A DNA stretch of 64,000 bases from positions 186,001 to 250,000 of the forward strand of contig CM074766.1 of the NCBI GenBank assembly GCA_037355855.1. The letters run 5' to 3'. Each line of letters opens with the position of its first letter. Within the stretch, counting starts at the first letter, position 1. Shown piece by piece: positions 10,901-22,415 of the stretch. The notes under the pieces were generated by a model. It saw only the letters and a program-made list of their open reading frames with translations. It did no database searches and was not told where the DNA came from. This DNA is from Pseudo-nitzschia pungens (lineage: Eukaryota > Bacillariophyta > Bacillariophyceae > Bacillariales > Bacillariaceae). The position numbers and the translations under genes were made by a program.

Positions 10901-11067
10901 TCGATCGAAGTCAATGGTTCCAACCCGCGCGGAATGCAGGGACAGCGGCTTCTTCTTCTTGATTGATAGCCTCTCTCTTCCAGCTTTACGGGGCGCGGTA
11001 TGTTTGTGTGATGTCCCTCTTCCTTCGTTTCACTCCGACCGCTAGTCCGGAGTCCAGAGACAACCAA

Positions 11068-12372
11068 CTTCCCTTGAATGTTAGGAACCGTTGCTAGTAT
11101 CGGATACGATGGTCACCCTCTACGGTATCGATAAGATTTGGACTTTGCTTCGCTTTCTGGATGCATGTGCTGTAGTGATATTCATTTACCGTTGGGGTGT
11201 TCATTGCTATCGCCTGACAGTTTTCGCGGGTTTTCTCGCCGGAAGATAGATGTCAGAGAAAGACAATGTTCCCTTTAAAATTGGTGTCTGTTGCATTCTC
11301 GTGACTTCAACTGGTAAGATTACTAGGGTGCCGGTAGGACAACTCCACAAAATACCGACCTGCTTGCGGTTATAAACAGTAAACCTTAACGCACTCCTTA
11401 ACTAAGGTACCGGAGGCTATCGCATTCACGGCAGAAGGAATGACTTACAACGGACTGATCGTCCGACGTCAACAACATCATTGTATTAATTACCGGCATA
11501 AAATCGAGCCCGTCGATGCGTTCTTTGGGAGGGCAATTCGCTCGACAATATCTTTTCCTTTGCTTTCTTTCGGGTTCCGTCTGCAGTTGTTTCTCATTAT
11601 TTATTCATTCGTGCATTGTTTGTGACGTGTACACGTCGTCAATTCAGGGGATTTTTATTATTTAGGGTCATAAAAATAATAGGGGAATTTATTAGGGGGA
11701 ATTGGTACACGTACACAATTGCGATCACGAATACAATGTCCGTTTGTGTTAAGCCTTCATTCCGTCCTTCCATAACTCCGAGAATGCCTTCCATCTTTGA
11801 TAAGTTTGGATGCATAAAATTGTCGGGTGCGAAAAGGCGGTGTGGCTATTTATTGTTCATGCATCACTCATCAGACCACCAGGATGGGCAACGAAAACAG
11901 CTAGCATCGCAATCCCTTTCGGTAATACCAGAAACGCTGAGACTACGAGTAAGGTTACGGTGCGAACAACTTGTACGTACTGGTAAGATTACTTCTACTT
12001 GTCCTTCTACGCCCAGTAACAGCAACAGGAAGAACATCAACACCGGAAACGAGTATCCGGAGCATTGCGGATAGGTTGACACCACGAGTAACCTTAGTCG
12101 CACTTGATACCGATCCAATTGCTCTCTCGTGTGACAAAGGCATGCAAGAAAGTGTTCAGCATTAATCGTACGATTATTGAGAAACACAATTTTCACCGAA
12201 CAACAAGAGCAAGTAAGCTTACCGCTCTGTTCCAAAAGCACCACCAAACCGGAATTACCGATTTCCTTGCACGAACAACACCACGCAACAAAACAAAAAC
12301 ATTTTGCACGCAACGAATCATTACGTAACCTTACTTCTTTAACCCTTTCGAATACCGCAATACACCGCTAGC
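11068..12372. other. divergent intergenic region between GRAM-VASt and STI1-like genes
   Basis: No gene is supported. It separates a minus-strand gene from a plus-strand gene, so both promoters should lie in it. Exact GTAAGGTTAC/GTAACCTTAC words occur at 11949-11958 and 12325-12334, the second only about 40 bp before the next start codon. GTAAGATTAC variants occur near 11310 and 11983. Confidence 0.6.
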
Positions 12373-14494
12373 ATGGGATTGTTTCGACGCCCCGCAAAGG
12401 GCGGCAAAAAGGCCGCCGGAGAGGAAGACGACAAACCCCTCCCGGAGATCGAGACCACCATTACCGAACGGGCACAGGAGGTCATGAAAGACAACCTCGA
12501 GGCCATGAAGGATATCGTCATGAAGATCCGGAACGAGGATGAATACGCCCGGAGCATCTACGCCAACTGCCCCCGGCTCCAGCACATGCTCGACAAGAAT
12601 CCAGACCTGCGTCCCGTCTTTGAGGATCCCCGCCTGGTGAGAATCAATTTCGAGACGGTCTACCGGAACGCAGGAGGAGTGCTCCCGGAGGACGAGGAAG
12701 ACCTGGCTAAAAGCAAGGCCAAGAAATCTCTGATTGTTCGGATCGCCAGCTCGCCCCTCTTCAAGGTGCTCAAGTTTTTGCTCTTTCTCAAAAAGTTCAT
12801 TGGCTGTATCGCCGGGTCAGGGGTCGCCGCCATCACCGGCTGCTTCCATTGCTGCACCGATTGCTGCACGGATTGCTGCTGTGAGGACGCCCTCGAGGAA
12901 CTGGAAATAGAAGACAACGGCTCCTTCGAGGACATGGAAGTCGGGGGCGACGTTCCGATGGACCCCAACCAAGAAGCCCTCAATGCGGCGGCCGACTACA
13001 TGGAAGACCCGGAGGTCCAGGAGCAGATCCAGCGGCTTCTGGACGATCCCGAGCACCTGCAGGACGCCATCGACAACGACCACGAGCTGCGGAACCTGCG
13101 GGACAACAACCCGCTGTGCGCCGAGCTCATGTCGGATCCGGAGACCATGAAGATCATGGTCGATCCCGACAACCTCCGGGCACTGGGGGAAGCCCCGGGC
13201 CTGATCGAGGCCGATTTTGCCGATCCGTCCGGCTTTACCCCCGACATTGACTTTGTCGACATTGAAACGGCTGCCGACGGCCTCGACGCCATTGGAGATC
13301 TGGACGGCGGCATGGATTTGGAGAGCGGTGGCATGGACGGATTGGAAACCTACGACGTGGACTACGACGACAACGATATTCAATTCGACATGGGCGAGGA
13401 TTATGTAGATGGAGATATAGATGCAGGTATAGACGCAGACGTTGAAGTTGAAGCCGATGCAGATGCTGATGCAGATGCCGATGCCGATGGAGACGAGGGC
13501 GATGATGGGGAAGGCGAAGACGACGACGACGACGACGGTGGATGGGAAGAAGACATCGAATTCGAAGAGCAAGAACTGGATGCAGGACGCCGATGCCGAC
13601 GCCGCCAAGGGCAAGGGGTCCAAGAACAAACAAAAGTCCAAGGCCCAGGAAGAAGCCAGCAAGAAGGGTGGCATGGCCGGTGTCATAGCCACCCTGGGTG
13701 TGGCCGCGACGGACGTCATCGCGTCCCAGATCGTCGGGCAGGTCTTTGGAGATGGGCTGCTTCCCGGCGACTTCATGGGCGGTGCAGACCTCGGGGGTGG
13801 TCCCGATCTGGGAGGCTTGGAGGACGCCGCCGACCAGGCCGGAGAGGTGGTCAACGACGACGTGGCAGGTCTGGCAGAGGACACAATGGACGATGTGGAC
13901 GACGAGAAGGACGAAGCCAAGGAGGCGGCCGCATTGGACAAGAAGTCCGTTCACGAAGCAAACAAGGAGTTCGATTCCAGTGGAAGAAGAATTTCGACCC
14001 TCAATGCGAATGCAATCGGTGCCGCAAGTGCCACAGGTGCAGCGACGGCGGGTGTGGGAGCGGGTCTGTACGGAAAGAAGAAGGGTTTGGTTGCCATCGG
14101 CAACGACGACGACAGCTTTAAGAGCATCATGAGCGACGAAGAAGACAGCTTTGCGGACGAGGGGGAAGGAGACGAAGCGAGCGAAGAAGAAGAAGGCACG
14201 AAGGAAAAGAAGTCGAACAGATTATTTGGTGCCATAAAGGACATTGCTTCGGCCACTATGACGGCTGCCAAGGAGCACGTCGCCGGCACATTGCTGGGCG
14301 ACGATCTGGGAGAGTTGCTGGTGGAAAAACAAGAAGAAATGGGAGAAGAGAGTGAAAGCGAAGACGACGACGACAAGAAGGACAAGAAGAAATCCGACGG
14401 CAACGAAGACGAACTCGAAGCATTCGAAGAATTTGAAGACGAAGAAATGGAAAAGAAATCTTCCAAGAGACGAAGTTTCTTCGGAAAGAAATGA
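12373..14494 (+). CDS. acidic STI1/DP-repeat-like protein with Cys-rich hydrophobic segment (one frame break)
   Basis: The frame from ATG 12373 runs cleanly to about 13585, then the sense continues one base over until the stop at 14494. About 700 residues in all. Residues 50-95 and 210-290 hold repeated helical patterns with N-P-x-L, D-P-x-x-L and D-N-N-P-L, resembling the STI1/DP chaperone-binding repeats of HOP and ubiquilin. Between them lies a hydrophobic stretch followed by a cluster of eight Cys within about 15 residues (near 155-170), a possible membrane-attached and lipid-modified site. The rest is D/E/A-rich, and a basic tail ends the protein. At 13585 the repeat GATGCAG-GACGCC would stay in frame if one G were absent. 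An intron from a GT at 13405 to the AG at 13585 would also restore frame but would remove the acidic repeat. Function unknown; a chaperone-adaptor role is speculation. Confidence 0.7.
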
Positions 14495-16774
14495 AGCGGG
14501 ACATTGGCTTTCGGAAGCACTTTCATTTGTACTATACTATAAATTATTCAAAAACACAAAGATGTATTACATGTATTTAGAATCCACTGATTCTAGAAAT
14601 AAATCAATACGAAGTAATACATAATTATTCATTCCGTCAAAGCTAGATTTCTCGTCTCGGATATCATGCAAAAAATCTGCACTATTGTACAATCATGCGC
14701 AGCGCAAAGACAGGAGAATCCACTGATTGTTGGGGATTGATTCCAGTGCAAGGCATGATTCGCGTCTCGGGATAGCAACCTTCCGGGGCAAAAACCAGTA
14801 AACACATAATTCGATTGCTGTTGGAGCGCTTTGTTTGTTTGAAATACTCGAGGTTGTACATCGTTGAAAATGGAATACGCGTTGGGATTCGCGTCCGGTC
14901 GATTGAAAAAGGGCAGACGAAGCGGTTGTGCCATGAATGTCCGAAGAACCAAGAGAGGAGTCTTCCGAAAAGAAAAAAAAACGTCTCCCTTCCCAACCCA
15001 TCCGGGGGTTGCCAAGCCACGGTCGGGCGCGATGCCATTACGGGTTATTGAATGAAATGTGGACTCAAAAGAGAAAATCGTGTTGCGCAGGGATTGCGAT
15101 CCGAGTTCGTTTGTTCCTCATCTTTGATTCCTTGGAGTTGTGTTGCAAAAGGCTGTCACAACAAAGGATCCTTGCAAATTACATCTGAGGAAATGAAGGA
15201 CGACGAGTTGATTGCAGCCACTTGTTGTTCATCACTTCCTCAGATGCAATTTTCTGTTTCGTTGGCTTCATTCATTGGATGCGTGATGCACTCGCTGTCG
15301 CAAAACAGCATATCTTGCATTTGCATTTGCATTTGCACAGGTCAGACGAAAAGACGGCAAGCAGATCGTAACCACTTGCGGTTCATCGGTAGATCCGATG
15401 CAATCTGCAAGGCCGCGCAATTTTGTTTTGCGGCAGCAACTGCATCTGGACGAAGTGACTTGCGCCAGTGAAGTGATGTTTGTCGATGATGCACTGGAAT
15501 GCCATGCGTTGAGACTGCCTTAGAACTTACCTTCCGACAACGAACAGCGCCGTAACAAGACATCGACAGCTTCCCGTTCCTTGTCGAGGACGGAGCCGAG
15601 GACGAGGCAACCAGGCGACAAGGACGCATGCGTTGCAAAATGTGCACATGCGCCGTGCTACTACCGACCTTACTTCGTACTTCGTATTTGTGAAAACAGA
15701 TATGCTTACCGTACTTCCCACCTATTCGCGTTGATTGGTGGATTGAAGTCGTTCGTTGGTTTGAGGTTGTGGCGAAGGCAATAAGATAAGATAAGATAAG
15801 ATACGAGTAATTACCGTAATACTCGAAATGACTAAGCTGTTAGTTTATGGACTAGTGTAGTGTTTTTAACTATTGTTGACGAATACGAAGTACAGTATGT
15901 TTTAGTGACAGATGCTCATAACCCGCAACATGAACGGTATGTTGCCGCATTTACTCGCACTTTGCTGCCCAAGATTACAGTAACCTTACGCTAACTTTAC
16001 TCCAAATGTACCGGTAATACGGTAGAAGGTTTACTTGCAAGTTAGTCTAAGATTCCCCACAGTCATAAGGACCTTTCTCTGTGGTCATGGAAAATGGGAT
16101 AACGGTGACATTTCTGACCGACCTTCGTAGCGGGTGAAGAATTGTACGGTATGTTTTGGGAAGAACGATCCGGTACAGATTTGAAGATGCACATTAGTAC
16201 GCTGAACGCAGTCTCAACAAAAAAGCATGACCTAAGTCCGCCGTGAGAACAATACATGTACGAGTTCTTGTACTTCGTCTTACGCAACTTTCAACTTGCA
16301 ATCCCACCATAACGAATAGTACGAATGCTAAACCTTACTTGGAATATGGTGCCGGTAATTACCTCAAATTTTATCTTGCTACTTCTACATCGTAGAATAC
16401 TTTTGAGATTGATGTGAGCAATTTTTGTATTTTTGTGACTTTTTGTTATGTCCGCACTATTCGAGGCGGCAGATGATACTACCGGTAACTTACTTGACTT
16501 GTACTCGTACCGGTGGAGTGACCGGAAAAAGTAGGAAAGAAAGCGAAATTTTCGTCACTAGTTATTGGTTATTCTCACAATTCAAGACCGCAACGTGTTT
16601 TGCTAAGCTTCACTCATAAATTGGATACTACGTACAACCCTTGAGGGAGGGAATCACCTAGCGTTTCTATCTCAGACTACCGTACATCATTGCCCATCTC
16701 AAACAAATCCGTAGGAAAGAAAGCAGCGGAACGAAAGAAACAAAGAGGAATTCAACATTCCAACAACAAGGAAA
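14495..16774. other. intergenic region, no supported gene
   Basis: Several 60-140 residue open frames overlap on both strands at 14629-15720, but none shows a recognisable motif. Recurrent words include TACGAAGTA-type at 14608, 15670-15690 and 15887, GTAACCTTAC at 15980-15989, and TACCGGTA-type near 16010 and 16485. Confidence 0.55.
15779..15801. repeat. ATAAG pentanucleotide repeat
   Basis: Four to five tandem ATAAG/GATAA units in an intergenic region. Confidence 0.85.
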
Positions 16775-18534
16775 ATGACACGAACATCAAAGTCGGCGTC
16801 GAATTTCGGCGGATCGTTTGCTACCCTTCTCGCTCTGGCCCTGGTGGCGTCGAGTGTTCGGATTGCAACCTCGCAACGATCGAAACAGTCGTACGGCACC
16901 CAGTGCTCCTTTGCCATCACGAGTGAGGGATCTCGACGGCTGCGTTGCATCCCGCCAAGAATTCTACGACAATTTTATCGAAGGCTGCGTCGAGTCGGCC
17001 GACGCAGAGTCGTGTTTCGATAGCGAACGGGAACGCCTCGAAATGAACGCGGTGCAGCCCCCGTCTATGATCAACATGACAGCGACGGGGTACCACAAGA
17101 TCAAGGCCCCGTCCTCGCTCATGAAGCTCCTCAAAGATTTCTGGGAAGCCAACAAGGAAAAAAAGCAAGAAGAGTACTGGGAGGATGGATCAATTTACGT
17201 TGTGAGTGGTTCTTTTGGAACTTTCTGTTTCGATTCTTGGAATCAAATTGAGATTGCCAAATTTATGGCTAGGAGTGAGGGATTGCTTGCGATTTTTTTT
17301 GGCTTCGAATGAACCGGAGAACAATGTTCGACGACAATCTCGACAAGTTGCATCGTCGTCGTCATCCTCGTCTTCTAAACTCTTTTTGTGTTCTTTTCTC
17401 AATCGTCAATGGCGCGTCTTGGATGGATTCTGTGCGTTCCGAAAAATCAATCCAATAATAATAATCATCGCATCGAAATCTGTTTCGCAGAACCACTGGG
17501 AGTCTCCGGCCTACGTAGTCGATATTGATGACGAAGAACTCGAGGGCGGTGGTAAAAACCTCAAGGAGGCCATTTGGGATGCCGCCATCGATGGAGTCTC
17601 GAAGTGGACGGGCGGCCAGGCAAAGCTCCGTCCCGTTTCGGTCTACGGGATCCGGGAATACACCGAGGGCGCGATCCTGAGCCCCCACGTCGACCGGCAC
17701 CCCCTGGTGAGCAGCGGCATTGTCAACGTGGCGCAGGACGTGGACGAGCCCTGGCCCCTCGAGGTCTACGACCGCTCCGGGAAAGCCGTCAACATCACAA
17801 TGGAACCCGGGGACATGATCCTCTACGAGTCCCATTCGCTCATCCACGGGCGGCCCTTTCCCCTGAAGGGACGCTACATGGCCAACGTCTTTATCCATTT
17901 CGAGCCCATCGAGAGTTGGGGAGAGGGCAAGGGCAAGCAGTCGGAAGACAACCAGAATTTGCCGCCCTATATTCTGCCGGGATCGCCCGGAGAGGAGGCC
18001 TTCTTTGAGACTTTTCCCAACGGATGGTCCAAAGACTTTGCCGAGGGGTCGCAACCCGACGTGCACGAATTTGCGGCCACTGGTGACCTCGAATCGTTGA
18101 AGGAGGCCGCCGAGAAGGATTCGAGACTGCTGCAGTGGAGAGACGAGAATGGGTGGACGCCGGTGCGTACCGTAGCACGTGCTGTTTCGATCCAGAGTTA
18201 TTGTGCGGATCGAACAATGTATCTCAATTTCTTTTTCTTTGCTCTCTCTCTCTCTCTCTCTGGCATCTTCAATTTTTTGTAATACCGTTTTTGATACCGT
18301 TTGCAGATGCACGAGGCAGCTCGTTCCGGACACACCGAAGTAGTGAACTATCTTGTCGAAAAGGGAGCGGACATCAACGCTGTTGGGGAGGGCAATACCT
18401 CCCCCCTTCGCGTGGCTATTGAAGCTCTGGGAATCGACCACGAACTCGTGGACTACTTGATGGATCTCGGGGCAGCAGACACCGGGGTTGAAGAAGACGA
18501 GGAGGATGAGGAGGAATTCGAAGACGAGTTTTAA
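16775..18534 (+). CDS. secreted prolyl 4-hydroxylase (2OG-Fe(II) oxygenase) fused to an ankyrin segment
   Basis: Three exons. Exon 1 is 16775-17201, exon 2 is 17491-18162 and exon 3 is 18307-18534. Introns have GTGAGT...TTCGCAG (289 bp) and GTGCGT...TTTGCAG (144 bp) borders, and both joins keep frame. Exon 1 encodes a signal peptide (about residues 12-33). Its frame then shifts by +1 near 16927, where dropping one G from GAGGGATC gives a continuous reading. Exon 2 holds the prolyl 4-hydroxylase double-stranded beta-helix. It shows the iron ligands H-V-D, a distal His in L-I-H-G-R, and a following basic residue placed to bind 2-oxoglutarate. Exons 2-3 join inside an ankyrin repeat (N-G-W-T-P / M-H-E-A-A-R-S-G-H), and an acidic tail ends the protein. 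The expected reaction is hydroxylation of peptidyl proline in the ER or secretory route. The target is unknown. Confidence 0.85.
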
Positions 18535-19376
18535 TCCGAGAGGCTTTGAGAGAATAATACGGAACACCTTGAAAAAAATCGTGTTTACTGTTGACTTTAT
18601 TATCAATCTAGCTAGCAGCATAATATCGCAGAACTGTTGATCTATAATATTATTATTATTTTGATAATAACGCCATCGGATACATCATGCCTTCCGCGAC
18701 TACGGCCAGAGCGCACACTCGAACTCCAGCGAAATCACCAACAGTTTGTTAAGGGTATTCACACATGTTAGGTCCAAACGAGACGTAGATCTGGATTTTT
18801 TTATACTATCCAACTTGCTCTGCGAAAATATACTGCCTTTTTCAATTCCTCGCAATAGATTGTTCTCGAGCAAAGAGTTCGTGGAGGCGCAAATTCGTTA
18901 CGTCGATCGCTTTCCCTCCACTCCTTTGGGTAGGACCTGACCTCCGTGGATCCTTCTTTTGAGAGAGTTCACCTTTGATAATCATCACCTGGGTCTGGTG
19001 GTTCTGTGCCGCACACACAGAATCAATTTGTGATTCAAAAATCCAATAGTCAACTTCATTTCGTGAACGACATCTTGTACGTGTACCCATCAACCTATTT
19101 TGATTGAAAGAAAAGATCAATATAATCAATTGACGAACACCAAAAATGAACTGGAAAAAATGATGTACTACTGCTAGTAATTATCCAGGAGTGACCTGAG
19201 ACCATTGTCGTCCTAAATTTTAGTTTCAGAGAACTGACTTACTGTATTCACACAACTCCTCTACTATGTTTGTCGGAGATATTAGTTTTGTTGGTATCCC
19301 ATCAGAAATGTGCGCAACCAGCTTGCACTACTAGGGGGAGTTCACTGCGATTTAGACCTGGAGGCGACGGAACGGG

Positions 19377-19426
19377 ACGGAACGGAACGGGATGGAACGG
19401 GATGGAACGGGATGGAACGGAACGGA
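19377..19426. repeat. GGAACGGGAT decanucleotide-type tandem repeat
   Basis: Tandem five- and ten-base units of GGAAC and GGGAT, about 50 bp long. Confidence 0.85.
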
Positions 19427-20189
19427 GTCCTCGTTGCATCAGGTGTTGAACAAAGTACTAAATTACAAATCAGAATTTTATGAAGAAACCTGCTATGTTT
19501 GCAGTACCTGGAAATGGGCAGTCAGACTTCCTTCTAGTAGAAATCTGGTGAAGTGTCGATTCACGGTTTGCACGCAAAGTTTGATGTCAATCTGTTATTG
19601 ACAACCAAATATGATAGAGAACCTCCTACTAAGGTAAGACATAGTAGTATGTTGATACTGTATGGAAAAAATTGCATAAAATCAAAATCATTTTGTAGAT
19701 TGATTGCATCTAGTATTGATACTACTAGTGCTAGAAATGTTCTACTTCTTACTATGATTATTGCTGGAAACATGTCAATCTTTCAAAAAAACCATCCCAT
19801 ACACAAAGTTAATATTGCTGGTATGAATTGGTTTGAAACTCGACTTACAGATGTCCGAAGTCCTTTAAATTAGCATATTAGCCAATGGTAGTACTACTAG
19901 TAGTTTAGAATGACACAAGGAGCAAAAGTATGAGCATGGTCATGAACAATGTGAAGACCCAACCAGCATAGTACACGTATCATACTGCTCTTTTTATGCA
20001 ACATTGGTTTGCTGCAAAAAACTCCACGACACAGAGCGACACTCGATGATTCTGTATCCCATAAATTTGCAGCACGACAAAACCAAACTCCTTCTGCGGC
20101 GATCAAAACGTAATGAATGACCAAAACTAATCTGATGGAAGGGTGAATTCAAGTCCAGTACTACTACGACATTGAACATCTACGACCAG

Positions 20190-20284
20190 CAGTACTAGTA
20201 GTAGTACTAGTAGCAACTATTAGTACTAGTACTACTAATAGTACTACTACCAGCAGCAGTAGTACTCCTCGTCGTAGTAGTACA
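20190..20284. repeat. AGT/ACT triplet-rich tract
   Basis: Dense AGTACTAGTAGTAGTACT-like sequence that is largely self-complementary, so it could fold. It produces a Leu/Val-rich open frame on the minus strand that I regard as an artefact. Confidence 0.75.
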
Positions 20285-20556
20285 AGAATTGGAACAAACA
20301 ACAATAATATTGAATATAGTGATCGCAGAGTGCTGCGGAAGGACTCTGTTTTCTCTTCTGCCATAGACGAAATGCCAATTCAGTTTGAATGATACGCAAC
20401 AACATAATTCAGGAGAGACTCATTGATTTCGACTTTCATTCTAATTACCCTAAGGTAAGGTTTACCGTACAGTTGAAATACAGGCTTGAGGAGCCTAACC
20501 CGTCATTACAATTGTGTCAGGTATATAAAGCGTTGTGTTAGCGGATGAGCAACACA

Positions 20557-20638
20557 GACACTGTGGCCGAGTGGTTAAGGCGACAGATTCGAAATCTGTT
20601 GGAGTTCCTCCGCGCAGGTTCGAGTCCTGTCAGTGTCG
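20557..20638 (+). tRNA. tRNA-Ser (anticodon CGA)
   Basis: An 82-base cloverleaf. The acceptor stem is GACACTG (20557-20563) with CAGTGTC (20631-20637) and discriminator G at 20638. The anticodon arm is ACAGA-TTCGAAA-TCTGT, with the anticodon CGA at 20590-20592, which reads UCG. A long variable arm typical of serine tRNAs is present. Box A (TGGCCGAGTGG, 20564-20574) and box B (GGTTCGAGTCC, 20617-20627) are intact. A T-run at 20640-20644 fits Pol III termination. No intron is seen and the 3' CCA is not encoded, as in eukaryotes. Confidence 0.97.
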
Positions 20639-21227
20639 CTTTTTCTCCACATCTCTAGCTTAAAAGTATTTTTTGCTTTTTGAGCTCTACTCGGCTTCGA
20701 CAGCGGCTTCTCCATTCTCGATGCCACATGATGATACATTTCTCGGAAGATACAAAAGAGGCGTAAAAAAAGCAGGAGATATTTTTCTTTCAAGCCCGCT
20801 GAGGGAAACATCTGGTGTCATTGTCAGCTATGCTAATGATGGGTATGATACCGGTAAAAACCTTAGTGCACATTACTTCGTACTACGTATTTACTTTATT
20901 TTCTCATCGCGAGACGATTTCACTGGTACAAAAACGTTCCGTTGAAGATGGTACACGTACCGGTACAATGTCTAGTCGTAGTCCTAGATATATGATCATC
21001 TATCGAAACCATTGGCGAACACGAAAGTGAGAAAATAATAATAACCATCATCATCATCCAGCGAAAGAAAGTGAAAAGGGAGAAGATGTACCGATTGATT
21101 CCATATTGCATATCATTATCGATTTTTCCAGCGATCATCACATCCGGAATACGACCCTTCCCTTCTGTCTGAAGGCCCGCGAAACGTCTCTAGTGTACGA
21201 GTAATCCATCCATCACATTCCAAAACA
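20639..21227. other. intergenic region, no supported gene
   Basis: Spacer of about 590 bp between the tRNA and the ZIP transporter. It contains TACTTCGTA- and TACCGGTA-type words near 20876 and 20960. Confidence 0.6.
20640..20644 (+). terminator. Pol III T-run terminator of tRNA-Ser
   Basis: Five consecutive T residues begin two bases after the mature tRNA 3' end. Confidence 0.8.
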
Positions 21228-22415
21228 ATGTTCGAGTTGGTCTCGACCAAGATCTACATTGCGGTAGGAACCTTCTTGATAAGTTTCACGTCCGCTGCCG
21301 CACCCCTGAAGGTGATCCACATCGACGACCACGTCTTCAGCATCGGGAACATGTTCTCGGCGGGCATCCTGTTTGCGGCCGGTCTCGTGCACCAGCTCCC
21401 CGACAGCGCAAGCAGCCTGGAGGGAGCCCTCGCGTTCGATTTTCCCCTGGCCTCCTTCCTGGCTGGCTTTTCTTTCACCCTGTTTTTGATCCTGGAGGAG
21501 TACCTCCACACGCAGCTGGAGGACCGGGCGAATCCCTTCCACTACGACTACGGCACAAACATTCCGGACCTCAAAGCGGCGGAACAACGACCCCACGAGC
21601 AGAGCTCTCTCGTGGCCCACGACGCCTCGCGGAGCGACTGCCTGATCGAACCCGAGAACGCCGACTGCGCCGTTTCTGCTTCTGCTTCTGCCTCTCCCGC
21701 CACCATCTCGATACGATCGAACAGCATCGTGAGATCCGAACGAAGCACCGGCATTGGCATTGCTCCCCGAGATCCCATGATGCCGAGGAGCTCCGTCCTG
21801 GACTCGATGCGGGACTACAGCTTTGGCTACGAGCATCCCGTCCACTACCACGAGGAACACCTGGCGGACCACGCCCAGGGAAGCCTCCTGTCTTCCGTGG
21901 TGCTGCTGGTGGCCCTCTCCTTCCACGGCCTGCTCGAGGCCCTCGCGATCGGGATGGCGAGCAGCCGGTCCTCCGTCGTCTCGACGGCGTCCGCCGTGCT
22001 GGCGCACAAGGCCTTTGCGGAGTACGCGCTCGGGTCCGCCATGGTCGCGGCGCACATGCGGAAGCTCCACGTCCTGGTGCTGAGCTTTGTCTTTGGATTG
22101 GTCAGCATTTTTGGCGTGGTGCTCGGGACGCTCCTGCAGACCAGAATTGCTGCCGGGGACGACGGTGATATCTATGGCAATGGCAATGGCAACGGCAATG
22201 GCAACGGCAATGGCGAGGGGTCGGTGCCGGTGGGAATCATCCAGGCGGTGGTGTCCGGGACCTTTCTGTACGTGTCGATCGTGGAGATTGCCATGAAGGA
22301 GCTGTTGACGCACCGGGCCGGAAGCGATCTGCCGGTCCGGACGTGTCAGGTGCGCAAGCTGGTGGCCTTTTTGCTGGGCTATCTGGTCATGGCGGTCTTT
22401 GCCCTGTGGGTGTGA
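21228..22415 (+). CDS. ZIP family (SLC39-like) divalent metal transporter
   Basis: Uninterrupted 395-residue protein with the ZIP layout. Three membrane helices come first, then a variable His-containing loop (about residues 90-205, including H-P-V-H-Y-H-E-E-H), then five more helices. The helix IV signature S-F-H-G-L-L-E-A and the helix V H-K-x3-E pattern give the metal-binding His and Glu residues. A GN repeat (about residues 310-323) is inserted in the loop between helices VI and VII. ZIP proteins move Zn, Fe or Mn into the cytosol across the plasma or an internal membrane; which metal cannot be told from sequence. The ATG at 21228 is the only plausible start, since it begins helix I directly. 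A second, more diverged ZIP gene lies at 43280-44840. Confidence 0.92.
   Translation: MFELVSTKIYIAVGTFLISFTSAAAPLKVIHIDDHVFSIGNMFSAGILFAAGLVHQLPDSASSLEGALAFDFPLASFLAGFSFTLFLILEEYLHTQLEDRANPFHYDYGTNIPDLKAAEQRPHEQSSLVAHDASRSDCLIEPENADCAVSASASASPATISIRSNSIVRSERSTGIGIAPRDPMMPRSSVLDSMRDYSFGYEHPVHYHEEHLADHAQGSLLSSVVLLVALSFHGLLEALAIGMASSRSSVVSTASAVLAHKAFAEYALGSAMVAAHMRKLHVLVLSFVFGLVSIFGVVLGTLLQTRIAAGDDGDIYGNGNGNGNGNGNGEGSVPVGIIQAVVSGTFLYVSIVEIAMKELLTHRAGSDLPVRTCQVRKLVAFLLGYLVMAVFALWV

Larger units (their letters stand above)
18535..20556. other. intergenic region, no supported gene
   Basis: Contains simple repeats and AT-rich sequence. Open frames under about 110 residues occur on both strands without domains. 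Confidence 0.6.

Noticed and set aside
8461..10962. 833-residue plus-strand open frame
   Set aside because: Antisense shadow of the GRAM-VASt gene; GC-rich codon bias keeps the opposite strand open.
20164..20364. Leu/Val-rich minus-strand frame resembling a membrane helix
   Set aside because: It is the translation of an AGT/ACT triplet tract; the hydrophobicity is a by-product of the repeat.
21213..22313. 366-residue minus-strand open frame
   Set aside because: Antisense of the ZIP transporter, no motif of its own.
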